Source of the DNA: Rhodospirillales bacterium
Lineage (GTDB): Bacteria > Pseudomonadota > Alphaproteobacteria > Micavibrionales > Micavibrionaceae
Length of the DNA: 64,000 bases
Direction of reading: 5' to 3'
NCBI GenBank assembly: GCA_020638175.1
Contig: JACKJA010000002.1
Location: 1,364,001-1,428,000, forward strand
The notes beneath the pieces were generated by a model, which was given only the letters and a program-made list of their open reading frames with translations, was not told where the DNA came from and made no database searches. Shown piece by piece: positions 34,034-41,870 of the stretch. Position numbers and translations under genes: made by a program. The stretch's first letter is position 1; the number at the start of each line of letters is the position of its first letter.

Positions 34034-35464
34034 ATGATACACGAAGAACTTGTTCTGGACACTCCGATGCTGGCATCGGCTATTGTCCTTTTTATTACTT
34101 TTGTTGGTATTTTTACCGAACATTTACACCACATTCACCGTACGAAAGTCGCCATGCTCGGCGCAGGTCTGATGGTTGTTGTCGGCCAGTTCTACGGCTT
34201 TTACGACCCGGAAGGCGCGCTGCACGCGATCGACTGGAACGTTGTGTTCCTGCTGGGGGCGATGATGACGGTTGTTTCGATCATGATCCCCACAGGCGGG
34301 TTTCAGGCTGTAGCTTACCGCATCGCTAAATTCAGTAAGGGGCGCCTGTTTCTTCTGCTGTTTATGATGGGGCTGTCGATCAGCGTTATCTCCATGTTTC
34401 TGGCAAACGTAACGGTGGTGGCCATCTTCGGCCCTCTGATCGTTCTGATTTCCCAGGCGTTGAAGGTAAACCCGGTGCCACATTTGATGGCCGCGGCTTT
34501 GCTCTCGAACGTGGGGGGGATCGCTACGCTGGTTGGTGACCCGCCGAACCTTATGATTGGTTCCGCTGCGGATATCAATTTCAGTAACTTTTTCATCCGC
34601 ATGGCCGGCATTGTGGTCGTGGCCTGGGTTGTATCCCTGTTTGCTATCCGTGTCCTGTTCAATAAGAAGCTGACAGCCAAACCGGAAAAGACGGAATTTA
34701 CCAATGGCAAACTGCTGAAAGACAAGAAAATCTGGTATGCCTCAATCCTCGTAATGATAACGATGATTTTCATGTTCATCTTCCAGACGGCTTTGGGCTG
34801 GGATGCATGGGTTGTCTCGGCTTTTGGGCTGACGGTATTGCTGGCTTTGACCTACAAGGCCAACCCGGATTCCTATTTTGCTGACATCGAACTGTCTTTG
34901 CTGGTGTTCTTCATCGGCCTGTTCGTTATTGTCGGCGGTGTTGAACACAGCCATTTCCTCGAATGGGTTGGTCAGTTTATCAAGCCGCTTGTTGAAAATG
35001 ATATCGTTATGGCCTGCATTATCCTGATGTGGGTATCGGCGATCCTGTCAGCGGCGATTGATAACATCCCGTTCACGGCGGCGATGATTCCGATCATTCT
35101 GGGTATGGAAGCCGAGGGCATCGACGTTATGCCGCTTTGGTGGGCTTTGGCTGTCGGTGTTGGTCTGGGCGCGAACGGAACGCACCTGGGCGCTTCGCCG
35201 AACCTGTATGTCATGGCACTGTCCGAACGTTTGGCCGAGAAGGAAAACAAGCCCTCTCTGGCAATTACGCCGGGCCTGTGGTTCCGTAAAGGGACGCCGA
35301 CAATGATTGTAGCGCTGATTGTTTCAACCTTTATCTTCTGGGGCTTTTTCAACTTCTATGCCTCTCCGATTCACGATACGGAGCAACGCATGGCCGCTTT
35401 GAACGGGACGCTGGAAGAAATCCCGGTTGATGCAGCGGAACATATCATTTCCGCCCAGCATTAA
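34034..35464 (+). CDS. Na+/H+ antiporter NhaD / ArsB-type ion permease (IT superfamily)
   Basis: A 476-residue polytopic inner-membrane protein with about 11-12 helices. The repeated re-entrant loop signature of the IT superfamily is present: SNVGGIATLVGDPPNLMIG (about residue 156-174) and its second-half equivalent DNIPFTAAMIPIILG with GANGTHLGASPNLYV. The GDPPN-type motif is shared by NhaD, ArsB and citrate permeases. NhaD-type sodium/proton exchange is my preferred reading. The two CBS genes just upstream are likely regulators, and a terminator follows. Confidence 0.85.
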   Translation: MIHEELVLDTPMLASAIVLFITFVGIFTEHLHHIHRTKVAMLGAGLMVVVGQFYGFYDPEGALHAIDWNVVFLLGAMMTVVSIMIPTGGFQAVAYRIAKFSKGRLFLLLFMMGLSISVISMFLANVTVVAIFGPLIVLISQALKVNPVPHLMAAALLSNVGGIATLVGDPPNLMIGSAADINFSNFFIRMAGIVVVAWVVSLFAIRVLFNKKLTAKPEKTEFTNGKLLKDKKIWYASILVMITMIFMFIFQTALGWDAWVVSAFGLTVLLALTYKANPDSYFADIELSLLVFFIGLFVIVGGVEHSHFLEWVGQFIKPLVENDIVMACIILMWVSAILSAAIDNIPFTAAMIPIILGMEAEGIDVMPLWWALAVGVGLGANGTHLGASPNLYVMALSERLAEKENKPSLAITPGLWFRKGTPTMIVALIVSTFIFWGFFNFYASPIHDTEQRMAALNGTLEEIPVDAAEHIISAQH

Positions 35465-35483
35465 GCGGTACGGAAAATAATTT

Positions 35484-35518
35484 AAAAAGGGCCATGGTAA
35501 TTTTCCGTGGCCCTTTTA
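35484..35518 (+). terminator. Rho-independent terminator after the NhaD-type permease
   Basis: GGGCCA at 35489-35494 pairs with TGGCCC at 35508-35513, flanked by an A-run at 35484-35488 and a T-run from 35514. It lies 20 bases after the permease stop. Confidence 0.8.
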
Positions 35519-35534
35519 TTATGGCCCCATAGCA

Positions 35535-36065
35535 ATGAACGAAAGAAACAATGCCATGAGAATTTTTGCCGCCCTCTGTCTGGTCTTTTTTATCGGCACG
35601 CCCGCCCATGCCGGCGAATTCAAAAAAACTGCCGCACAGGATGAAGCCACTCAGCAGGTCGAACCGATCCGCGAACCGCTGGCCATTGTAACACAGGACG
35701 GCGTTACGCATCCCTTCAGGGTCGAAATTGCCCGCACGCGCGAAGAATTGATGCAGGGCCTGATGAACAGGCTGGAAATGCCGGAGGATGCCGGCATGCT
35801 GTTTATCTTTGCCCGTGAGAACCCACGGTCGTTCTGGATGAAGGGCACCTTTATTCCTCTTGATATGGTGTTCATCCGGGCTGACGGCACCATCCACCAC
35901 ATCCATCATAATGCTGTGCCGCACGACCAGACCGGCATCCCGTCGGAAGGCCCGGTTTTGGCCGTATTGGAAATCAATGGCGGCGTTGCGGAAAAGCTGG
36001 GGCTGAAGCCGGGGAACAAAGTTCTCTACAAGACATTCGGCACAGCCCCCTTACAAGTAGAATAG
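35535..36065 (+). CDS. DUF192 family secreted/periplasmic protein
   Basis: 176 residues with an N-terminal signal peptide (MRIFAALCLVFFIGTPAHA, counted from the second ATG at 35556). A DUF192 domain follows: HPFRVEIARTREELMQGLMNRLEMPEDAGMLF, then RSFWMKGTFIPLDMVFI and a conserved C-terminal GGVAEKLGLKPGNKV. DUF192 proteins are small periplasmic domains of undefined function. Either ATG (35535 or 35556) is possible. tRNA-Pro follows. Confidence 0.88.
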   Translation: MNERNNAMRIFAALCLVFFIGTPAHAGEFKKTAAQDEATQQVEPIREPLAIVTQDGVTHPFRVEIARTREELMQGLMNRLEMPEDAGMLFIFARENPRSFWMKGTFIPLDMVFIRADGTIHHIHHNAVPHDQTGIPSEGPVLAVLEINGGVAEKLGLKPGNKVLYKTFGTAPLQVE

Positions 36066-36116
36066 TCTTGCGATTTTCCCGGGGACGGGGTACAACGTCA
36101 CGGTCTTTTGACAATA

Positions 36117-36193
36117 CGGGGTGTAGCGCAGTCTGGTAGCGCGCCTGCTTTGGGAGCAGGATGTCGGGAGTTCGAATCTCTCCACCCCGACCA
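36117..36193 (+). tRNA. tRNA-Pro (anticodon TGG)
   Basis: A full cloverleaf can be folded by eye. The acceptor stem is CGGGGTG/CACCCCG, the anticodon loop TTTGGGA lies in the stem CCTGC/GCAGG, and the T-arm is GGGAGTTCGAATCTCTC. CCA is encoded at 36191-36193. The loop reads UGG, decoding proline. Confidence 0.95.
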
Positions 36194-36221
36194 TCTGCCT
36201 TCCCGGCTTGGGAGTTTAAAC

Positions 36222-36785
36222 ATGAAACCGGCCGCAAACGATCATGAACAGCTCTGGCGCGACTGGGCCTGCAAAGCGCAGAATGGCGACAGCAAATCCT
36301 ATAACGCGCTCTTGAATGCGCTCCTTCCCTACATTCGTAATATTTTGTCCGGCGGACTGGCCAATGCCGACTGGGTCGAGGACATCACGCAGGAAGTTTT
36401 GATATCTGTTCACAAGTCCCTGCACACCTACAGCCCCGATCGTCCGTTCAAGCCGTGGCTGGGCGCCATCATCAATTTCCGCCGGACGGATTTCCTGCGC
36501 AAGTACTATCAGGAAGGGAACAAGCGGCAAGCCGCCCTTGACGATACAAATATTTATCAAAAGCATGTAACCGATCCGGCCTATGCGGGCGAATTAAAGG
36601 ATATGGAGCAAGCTCTGGCGCAACTGCCGGAACAACAGCGCAAAGTCTTTCGCTTGATGCGTATCGAGGGATACACCGCGCAGGAGGTGGCGGAAAAGAC
36701 GGGGATGAGCGTCGCGGCGATTAAAGTGTCCGTTCATCGCTCGGCAGGCAAGCTGAAAAAAATATTGGGAAACGGTTATGAGTAA
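36222..36785 (+). CDS. RNA polymerase sigma factor, ECF type
   Basis: 187 residues from the ATG at 36222, which has GGGAG upstream; the open frame reaches back into tRNA-Pro. Region 2 is in SYNALLNALLPYIRNILSGG...DWVEDITQEVLISVHKSLHTY, with the FKPWLGAIINFRRTDFLRKYY core-binding end. Region 4 is in LPEQQRKVFRLMRIEGYTAQEVAEKTGMSVAAIKVSVHRS. Its stop overlaps the next gene by 8 bases. The NrsF-type partner suggests a SigF/NrsF-like envelope or redox stress switch. Confidence 0.93.
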   Translation: MKPAANDHEQLWRDWACKAQNGDSKSYNALLNALLPYIRNILSGGLANADWVEDITQEVLISVHKSLHTYSPDRPFKPWLGAIINFRRTDFLRKYYQEGNKRQAALDDTNIYQKHVTDPAYAGELKDMEQALAQLPEQQRKVFRLMRIEGYTAQEVAEKTGMSVAAIKVSVHRSAGKLKKILGNGYE

Positions 36786-37413
36786 ACAGACCACAGAAAA
36801 TTTGATCGCCGGGCTGAGCGCGGAATTTAAACCCATGCGTCCTCTGGCACATCCTTTGACGCGGATTACGCCGTGGTTTGGGGCAACGTTGCTTTATGTC
36901 ACCGCCCTGTCTGTTCTTTTGGGCATGCGGGCCGATGCGCAATCCCTCCTGCAAACATCTTCGTTTTTATTTGAAGCCTTGATGGTTTTACTGATGGCTG
37001 TTGGTGCGGCGCTGGCGACCGGTTGGCTGGCGGTTCCCGATATGCGCGGACAGGGCTGGCTGTTGGCGGTGCCAACAACCTTGTTTGCCCTGTTCATGGG
37101 CTGGCTGGCGGTACAAGCTTTGAGTACGCCGCTGCATGCCGATTTTCATGTGCATGGCTGCAGCTTGAATGCGCTTCTACTCATTGCCCCGCCATTTGCC
37201 GCTTTTGTTTATACCGCGCGTAAAGGCGCAACGGTAAGGCCATTGTGGATGAGTTTTATGACGTTGCTGGCTGTGGCCGGGCCGGGCTGGATTGCGTTAC
37301 GTCTGGCGTGCCCGGTTGACCATATCACTCATCTGTTCCTGCATCACTTTTTGCCTTATGCCGGGGTAGGGGCTTTGACAGGGATGCTTGCCCGTCGTCT
37401 CTACCGCTGGTAA
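36778..37413 (+). CDS. NrsF-type membrane anti-sigma factor (DUF1109)
   Basis: A 211-residue inner-membrane protein with six hydrophobic helices. The N-terminal cytosolic stretch ends in LAHPLTRITPWFGATLLYV. The late CPVDHITHLFLHHFLPY motif matches the conserved CP-x-D segment of NrsF proteins. In Caulobacter NrsF holds the ECF factor SigF at the membrane until stress. The 8-base overlap with the sigma gene supports a cognate pair. Confidence 0.88.
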   Translation: MSKQTTENLIAGLSAEFKPMRPLAHPLTRITPWFGATLLYVTALSVLLGMRADAQSLLQTSSFLFEALMVLLMAVGAALATGWLAVPDMRGQGWLLAVPTTLFALFMGWLAVQALSTPLHADFHVHGCSLNALLLIAPPFAAFVYTARKGATVRPLWMSFMTLLAVAGPGWIALRLACPVDHITHLFLHHFLPYAGVGALTGMLARRLYRW

Positions 37414-37458
37414 TTTAATCATAGCAAACGATTCCATCGGCATGAGGATAGTGTCATC

Positions 37459-37755
37459 ATGAATGTTATCATATACAAACCGGCAAAGAATGCGATGCAG
37501 TCCGGCCGCGCCAAAACGAAAAGCTGGCAGATCCGGCCTGAATCCGGCGGACCGCGCCGCCCGGAACCGATTATGGGCTGGACCAGCACCGAAGATACGC
37601 TGAACACGGTGAAACTGGCTTTCGATACAAAGGACGAAGCCATCGCCTACGCCAAAAAGAAAGGCTGGAGCTATACGGTCGGCATAGAGCATGCCCGGAA
37701 AGTCCGCCCCCGCAATTACGGTGATAAATTCCGCTATATCCCGATCGAAGAGTAA
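37459..37755 (+). CDS. NADH dehydrogenase accessory subunit, NDUFS4 family (ETC complex I region)
   Basis: 98 residues matching the NDUFS4/ETC_C1 family: VIIYKPAKNAMQSGRAKTKSW at the N-terminus, then EDTLNTVKLAFDTKDEAIAYAKKKGW and a C-terminal RKVRPRNYGDKFRYIP motif. In mitochondria the equivalent stabilises the N-module of complex I, and alphaproteobacteria share it. It is placed away from any nuo cluster, as usual in this class. Confidence 0.92.
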   Translation: MNVIIYKPAKNAMQSGRAKTKSWQIRPESGGPRRPEPIMGWTSTEDTLNTVKLAFDTKDEAIAYAKKKGWSYTVGIEHARKVRPRNYGDKFRYIPIEE

Positions 37756-37799
37756 GGGCTTGTTAGGAATTGCGATTTAGAATAAAACATCGGTTCCAG

Positions 37800-37876
37800 G
37801 CGCCCGTAGCTCAACCGGATAGAGCAACTGCCTTCTAAGCAGTAGGTTACAGGTTCGAGTCCTGTCGGGCGCGCCA
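37800..37876 (+). tRNA. tRNA-Arg (anticodon TCT)
   Basis: The acceptor stem is GCGCCCG/CGGGCGC. The anticodon stem ACTGC/GCAGT holds the loop CTTCTAA, giving anticodon UCU, and the T-arm is ACAGGTTCGAGTCCTGT. CCA is encoded at 37874-37876. Confidence 0.95.
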
Positions 37877-37958
37877 TTTTTCTACAACTACCCCTTCATC
37901 AAAATTGATGGCAACAAAATCACGTTATCGCCAGTGCACATTGTAGCCTGAGCCGCAC

Positions 37959-38020
37959 AAAAAAAGGTCCGGAGAGCTCAAGAGCATCTCCGGACAAACG
38001 GCGGTAATAGAGGGTGTGTA
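37959..38020 (-). ncRNA. Candidate small RNA with its own promoter and intrinsic terminator
   Basis: On the minus strand a -35 box TTGCAA (38055-38050), a 17-base spacer and a -10 box TATAAG (38032-38027) predict a start near 38020. About 25 bases later GTCCGGAGA (37995-37987) pairs perfectly with TCTCCGGAC (37975-37967), followed by a seven-T run at 37965-37959. The product would be about 60 nt, ending in a strong terminator. No open frame fits. Alternatively the hairpin only ends sseA read-through. Confidence 0.5.
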
Positions 38021-38055
38021 ATTATTCTTATAGAGCAACCGGAAAGTTTTTGCAA

Positions 38056-38327
38056 GAAAAAAAGCAAAAAAAGTGCAAAAAAACCGCGGAAAACCAAGTA
38101 CTTCCGGTTGTTTCGATAAAATCAACTCTTTCTTGGGCAAAAGACAAGTTCAACTGTATTTGACTTGTTTTTGGAAGTTTCAAACCCGCCTAAGTAATGG
38201 TTGTTTTTATATTTGTTTTTACTTGATGAGTTTATTGTAATAAAAGCATCAAAAACAGAAGAAAATGTATTATCGCAAATATATAACTTGAAAATGCGAA
38301 TAAAACAATCTCAATGCGCTTAGTATT
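38056..38327. other. AT-rich intergenic region without a gene
   Basis: Between the candidate small RNA promoter and the sulfurtransferase stop there is AT-rich sequence with A- and T-tracts (for example around 38056-38090 and 38200-38300). I see no convincing gene, tRNA or repeat. The A/T tracts suggest bent DNA. Confidence 0.5.
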
Positions 38328-39200
38328 TTACAAAGTTCTTTCAATCGGGTTTTTTAAAATTTCCATGCCCCATTCGGCCCACGACCCGTCATAAACACGG
38401 ATATTGTCGTATCCGGCCTCGTTTAGCCCCAATGTCAGGACACAGGCCGTCACACCACTGCCGCAACTTGTCACGATTTCGCCGGATAAATCCATACCGT
38501 CAAAAATCGCCTTTAAGGCATCGGGGGATTTGAAGCGTCCGGTTTCGGAATTAATCATGTCGCCAAACGGCAAATTCAGGCTACCGGGAATATGGCCGCT
38601 GACCAGACCGGGGCGCGGTTCAGGAACGCTGCCGTCAAAACGCTCCTTGCTGCGGGCATCAAGAATAGTGGCGGTCTCCTTGTGATCGACAATCAGCCGG
38701 ATGTGATCTTTGTCACAGACCATTTCCGGATGGAACCGGGCGTTAAACATCCCATACGCCGGGGCAGGGGACCTCCCGCTTTCCAGAGATAAACCGGCGG
38801 CGCTCCATGCCGCCATACCGCCATCCAGAACCCGGACATTATCGTGGCCAAAAACCCGGAACATCCACCATGCCCGCGCACAGGCGTAAGGAATGCCGGT
38901 ATTGTGATAAACAACCACGAGATCATCGCTGGAAATCCCCAACCCGGAAATGGCGCCGGCGAAGTCCTCTGCCGACGGCAACATATGCGGCAAGTCCGTT
39001 GACAGGTCGGCAATACGGTTAACGTCGAAAAATTGCGCGCCGGGTAAATGACCTGCCTCAAAATCCGCCTGCACATCCACGCCGGAACCGGGCAGGGCAA
39101 AAGACGCATCCAGCAGCCTTATCGGACGGTCTTTCTCAAGAAAGGAGTGAAGCGTTTCAACAGAAATAAGCTGAGAGGAAGACATCATGGCAATAAACAT
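38328..39200 (-). CDS. sseA: 3-mercaptopyruvate/thiosulfate sulfurtransferase (rhodanese pair)
   Basis: 290 residues with two rhodanese domains. The N-terminal inactive domain has RLLDASFALPGSGVDVQADF and GHLPGAQFFDVNRIAD. The C-terminal catalytic domain has the loop TSCGSGVTACVL, whose CGSGVTA matches the mercaptopyruvate sulfurtransferase active site. It transfers sulfur from 3-mercaptopyruvate to acceptors such as cyanide or thiols in the cytosol. ATGs at 39200 and 39188 are both possible starts. Confidence 0.93.
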   Translation of the reverse strand: MFIAMMSSSQLISVETLHSFLEKDRPIRLLDASFALPGSGVDVQADFEAGHLPGAQFFDVNRIADLSTDLPHMLPSAEDFAGAISGLGISSDDLVVVYHNTGIPYACARAWWMFRVFGHDNVRVLDGGMAAWSAAGLSLESGRSPAPAYGMFNARFHPEMVCDKDHIRLIVDHKETATILDARSKERFDGSVPEPRPGLVSGHIPGSLNLPFGDMINSETGRFKSPDALKAIFDGMDLSGEIVTSCGSGVTACVLTLGLNEAGYDNIRVYDGSWAEWGMEILKNPIERTL

Positions 39201-39345
39201 CCTTGGATCGTTTATGAAAGCTTCATATTGCCGTGAAGAGACGGCGATGAAAAGAGACTTGATAATTTAGAAGAAAAAAGAACTCTCCGGTCTTTGATAG
39301 ATTACGAAAGGAATGTTTTCGAATAATAGTCAAAAACGGGAGCGC

Positions 39346-40392
39346 TCAGGTTTTCCCAAGCGAAAGGATATTCCCCTCAAATTGTCCGGCAGCATTTGGC
39401 CAAGTGTAGTGGTCCAGAACATGTTGATGGCGTGCCTGACGGGCGTCCGGGGAATCGGGATCCAGCCGTTCAAAAGCCGCCCGCAGATCGAGGGATGTCG
39501 AACCCAGCAGGGGCGTAGAAAGAATGCTGTCATTGGCCGTAGAAGGAACGGCAATAACATGCAACCCACTGGCCAGGGCTTCGATGGTTACAATTCCGAA
39601 TGTTTCCGTGTCGGACGGCATGCAAAAAACATCTGCCGAACGGAAGTGCGCGGCCAGGTCTGCGCCCACTCTGCGCCCGGCAAAAACAATATCGTTATCA
39701 TTGGCGTGTTTGCGCTTTAGCCCTTCGAGTGCGGGGCCGCCGCCGACAACGATCTTTGTGCCGGGCAAATCTGCATTCAGGAAGATATCGATCCCTTTTT
39801 CGGGAGCAATACGGCCAACATAAAGGCAAACAGGCTTTGCCGCATCCTGGAACAACGTTTTAAGTCCCGGTTTGAACAAATCCGTATCGACCCCTCTGGA
39901 AAAAGGGCGCATAGGAGCCGTAAAACCAAACTCTTTTAATTCGCGCTCCAGTCCTTCCGTAGCAACCATCAGGCAAGAAGAGTTTTTGTGAAAAGCGCGC
40001 AAATAAGCGATCGTTGCTTTCCGGGCGGCGGTTTTAAGAACAGGCACATAACGTTCGGCGTAAATATGGAAGTTGGTGTGAAAACAGGTTGAAAATTCCT
40101 TGCCGTGCCGGCGGCAATACATCTGCGCCGCCCAACCGAGCGTTCCTTCGGTGGCGATATGGATATGATCCGGCTGTAAATCCTCGATTTTCTGTTTGAC
40201 CTGACGATAGGGGAGCCACGGAATGATGTGAATATCAGGATAAAAAGGAAGCGGTTTGGCGCCTTTAAAGTCACTGGAACCCAGAACGGTAATCTCGTGG
40301 CCTTTTCCTTGAAGCTCCGGTGCAATATTCGTGTACGTCGTATTGACGCCGTTTGTCTGCCCTTTGGCTTCTGAAATAACAAGAATTTTCAT
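39346..40392 (-). CDS. Glycosyltransferase family 4 (GT-B fold)
   Basis: 348 residues. The N-terminal GT-B domain opens MKILVISEAKGQTNGVNTTY and has DHIHIATEGTLGWAA and FHTNFHIYAERYVP. The C-terminal GT1 domain has VCLYVGRIAPEKGIDIFL and the donor-binding E-x7-E in SDTETFGIVTIEALASG. It resembles MgtA/SQD2-type glycolipid mannosyl- or glucosyltransferases that modify diacylglycerol or phosphatidylinositol-like acceptors. The acceptor cannot be deduced. It is the last core gene before the island. Confidence 0.9.
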   Translation of the reverse strand: MKILVISEAKGQTNGVNTTYTNIAPELQGKGHEITVLGSSDFKGAKPLPFYPDIHIIPWLPYRQVKQKIEDLQPDHIHIATEGTLGWAAQMYCRRHGKEFSTCFHTNFHIYAERYVPVLKTAARKATIAYLRAFHKNSSCLMVATEGLERELKEFGFTAPMRPFSRGVDTDLFKPGLKTLFQDAAKPVCLYVGRIAPEKGIDIFLNADLPGTKIVVGGGPALEGLKRKHANDNDIVFAGRRVGADLAAHFRSADVFCMPSDTETFGIVTIEALASGLHVIAVPSTANDSILSTPLLGSTSLDLRAAFERLDPDSPDARQARHQHVLDHYTWPNAAGQFEGNILSLGKT

Positions 40393-40604
40393 GGCGGCTC
40401 TGTTTCTGGAAAGTGGTGAACCATTTCAATAACACATAACGCTTTGCCGCTTTATAAACGGGAAGGAAATTATATGGCAAGAAATTTCTTGAGAGAGATG
40501 AGGGCAAAAAACAACCTTTTTGAACATGACGACAAGCTCCTTGCCCGCAATGGGAGCAAGTAATCCAAATTCAAAATCTGCCAAGCGATGATTGAGAAGA
40601 AAAA
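40393..40604. other. Intergenic flank between the glycosyltransferase and the island
   Basis: Upstream region of the minus-strand glycosyltransferase and chromosomal flank of the island. I see no gene. It should hold the glycosyltransferase promoter. Confidence 0.4.
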
Positions 40605-40626
40605 TGGCTCTCGGGCCGGATTCGAA
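40605..40626. other. att site, distal end of the island (partial tRNA-Asn 3' end)
   Basis: Starts TGGCTCTCGGGCC and ends CGGATTCGAA, matching the CCA end and T-arm of tRNA-Asn at 45529-45551 except for one substitution/indel patch. The match stops after the T-loop, where the sequence becomes non-tRNA. This is the remnant created by integration. Confidence 0.85.
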
Positions 40627-40680
40627 TTGGCCCTACAAGCCACTGATTTATTGAGTTAATAAAATTGTGAATAAAGCTGT

Positions 40681-40703
40681 ATACCCGAAAATATACCCGA
40701 AAA
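40681..40703. repeat. 23-bp direct repeat, distal copy (integrase arm-type or regulator site)
   Basis: Consists of two tandem ATACCCGAAAAT-like units overlapping by their AT parts. It is identical over all 23 bases to 45395-45417 near the other island end, and a single inverted unit lies at 45361-45372 over the integrase start. Position and copy number fit binding sites for the integrase arms or for the AlpA-type factor. Confidence 0.75.
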
Positions 40704-40752
40704 TTCCAATGTGTAATTGTTTTTCACACTCTGAGTATGATATAACATTTTT

Positions 40753-40914
40753 CACCTTCTGGTAAAAGGGTTCTCCTCGCAGAACGCATTTTGTAAGACT
40801 TGCGTATTGCTATTGGTGTTACAGGAATTGTTCCTTGGAATATTTCATGCGTAACTCCTTGTTGGTCACTAGACTAAGCAGTATTCGTACTGCATGGACG
40901 CCAGAAGGTCTAGA
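40753..40914 (+). ncRNA. Candidate RT-associated structured RNA upstream of the reverse transcriptase
   Basis: A -35 TTGTTT (40717-40722), an 18-base spacer and a -10 TATAAC (40741-40746) predict a start near 40753. The next nine bases, ACCTTCTGG (40754-40762), are perfectly complementary to CCAGAAGGT (40901-40909). Between them are further stems: GTTCT/AGAAC (40770-40785), GTTAC/GTAAC (40818-40855, enclosing the AGGAA/TTCCT hairpin) and GCAGTA-TTCG-TACTGC (40878-40893). A terminal inverted repeat framing a structured RNA before an RT gene is the retron msr-msd layout. No gene is encoded here. Confidence 0.55.
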
Positions 40915-40930
40915 TGAGGAGATTTTGCCT

Positions 40931-41095
40931 ATGAGTGAAAATTCAAAACGCAAAAGCCCTAGCTGGACGCGTGAGTTAGCGAATGTTTTGAAGTGGTTTT
41001 TACTGCTTTGGAAGGTTTTAGACTTTGTAAGACGTCTGGCTAGTGACTACCGCCTGAAAGAAGATAATGCCCTACAATTACGAACTGTGTTTTAA
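40931..41095 (+). CDS. Small hydrophobic protein overlapping the RT start
   Basis: 54 residues from the ATG at 40931, which follows GAGGAG at nine bases. The frame also contains upstream ATGs at 40835 and 40847, but these lie inside the structured leader. Seen: a basic N-terminus (SENSKRKSPSWTREL), a strongly hydrophobic/aromatic helix (VLKWFLLLWKVLDFV) and a charged C-terminus. It overlaps the RT start by 29 bases, so translation is coupled. A membrane-active partner or effector of the RT is an inference, and the family is unknown. Confidence 0.6.
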   Translation: MSENSKRKSPSWTRELANVLKWFLLLWKVLDFVRRLASDYRLKEDNALQLRTVF

Positions 41096-41825
41096 AACCC
41101 CTAAAAATCGTTGGATATTTGTTCCAACTAACGAATGCCAAGATAAAGGGTATGAGTTTGTAGATGCTATTAAGGAAAAGTGGGGGTGCCCTGATTATTT
41201 TTACCATTTTAAATCTGGAGGGCACTTAGCAGCTATAGGACAGCACCGAGAAAGTGCTTGCTTTGCAAAAATAGATTTAACCAATTTTTTTCCAAGCATA
41301 TCCAAATCTAGGGTTATAAGAGCTTTAAAAGATATAGGCGTTCACTACGAATTAGCTGAGAAAATAGCAGGCTGGAGCACTGTTAGGGATAAAGAAGACC
41401 GTGATAAGTACGTTTTGCCATACGGTTTTGTCCAATCTCAATTACTCGCTAGTATATGCCTAGATAAATCAGCGATTGGTCACTACCTAGAGAAAGACCT
41501 CCCCGAAGATATTTTAGTTACAGTTTATGTTGATGATATAATTTTGTCTTCAGATGATAAGAAAAGCTTGGATTACGCCTATAACGGGTTATTAGAGGCT
41601 GTAGACAGGTCTGGTTTTGCGATTAATGAAGCAAAGTCTCATGGGCGCAATGATAATGTGACCGCATTTAATATTGGCATAAATGATAACGAACTTCAGA
41701 TAATTGAAGACAGATTTAGTGAGTTTCAGAAAGCTGTTGAATCAGGCGGTATCAAGAGAAGAGACGCCATAATAAACTACGTGAACAGCGTTTGTCCTGC
41801 GCAAGCTTCTATCTTAGTAGGCTGA
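41067..41825 (+). CDS. Reverse transcriptase, short unclassified (defence/UG-type) form
   Basis: A 252-residue RNA-directed DNA polymerase. Motif A is CFAKIDLTNFFPSIS with the first catalytic Asp at about 70. Motif B-like YVLPYGFVQSQLLASICLDKSA is at 115-135, the catalytic YVDD box is at 154-157, and an AINEAKSHG motif-D/E region lies at 185-193. There is no maturase/thumb X domain, HNH endonuclease, retron VTG motif, integrase or RNase H, so it is not a group II intron RT and not a classical retron RT. SQ after the motif B glycine recalls DGR and Abi/UG RTs. It probably uses an RNA encoded next to it. Confidence 0.88.
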   Translation: MPYNYELCFKTPKNRWIFVPTNECQDKGYEFVDAIKEKWGCPDYFYHFKSGGHLAAIGQHRESACFAKIDLTNFFPSISKSRVIRALKDIGVHYELAEKIAGWSTVRDKEDRDKYVLPYGFVQSQLLASICLDKSAIGHYLEKDLPEDILVTVYVDDIILSSDDKKSLDYAYNGLLEAVDRSGFAINEAKSHGRNDNVTAFNIGINDNELQIIEDRFSEFQKAVESGGIKRRDAIINYVNSVCPAQASILVG

Positions 41826-41870
41826 TCCATTTTCACGCATTATGTTCTATTGATGTTCTTTTGGCGTCAG

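Noticed and set aside
37925..38140. Minus-strand 71-residue reading frame over the small-RNA region
   Set aside because: It runs through the promoter and terminator hairpin, has low-complexity Phe/Leu content and no ribosome site or recognisable domain.
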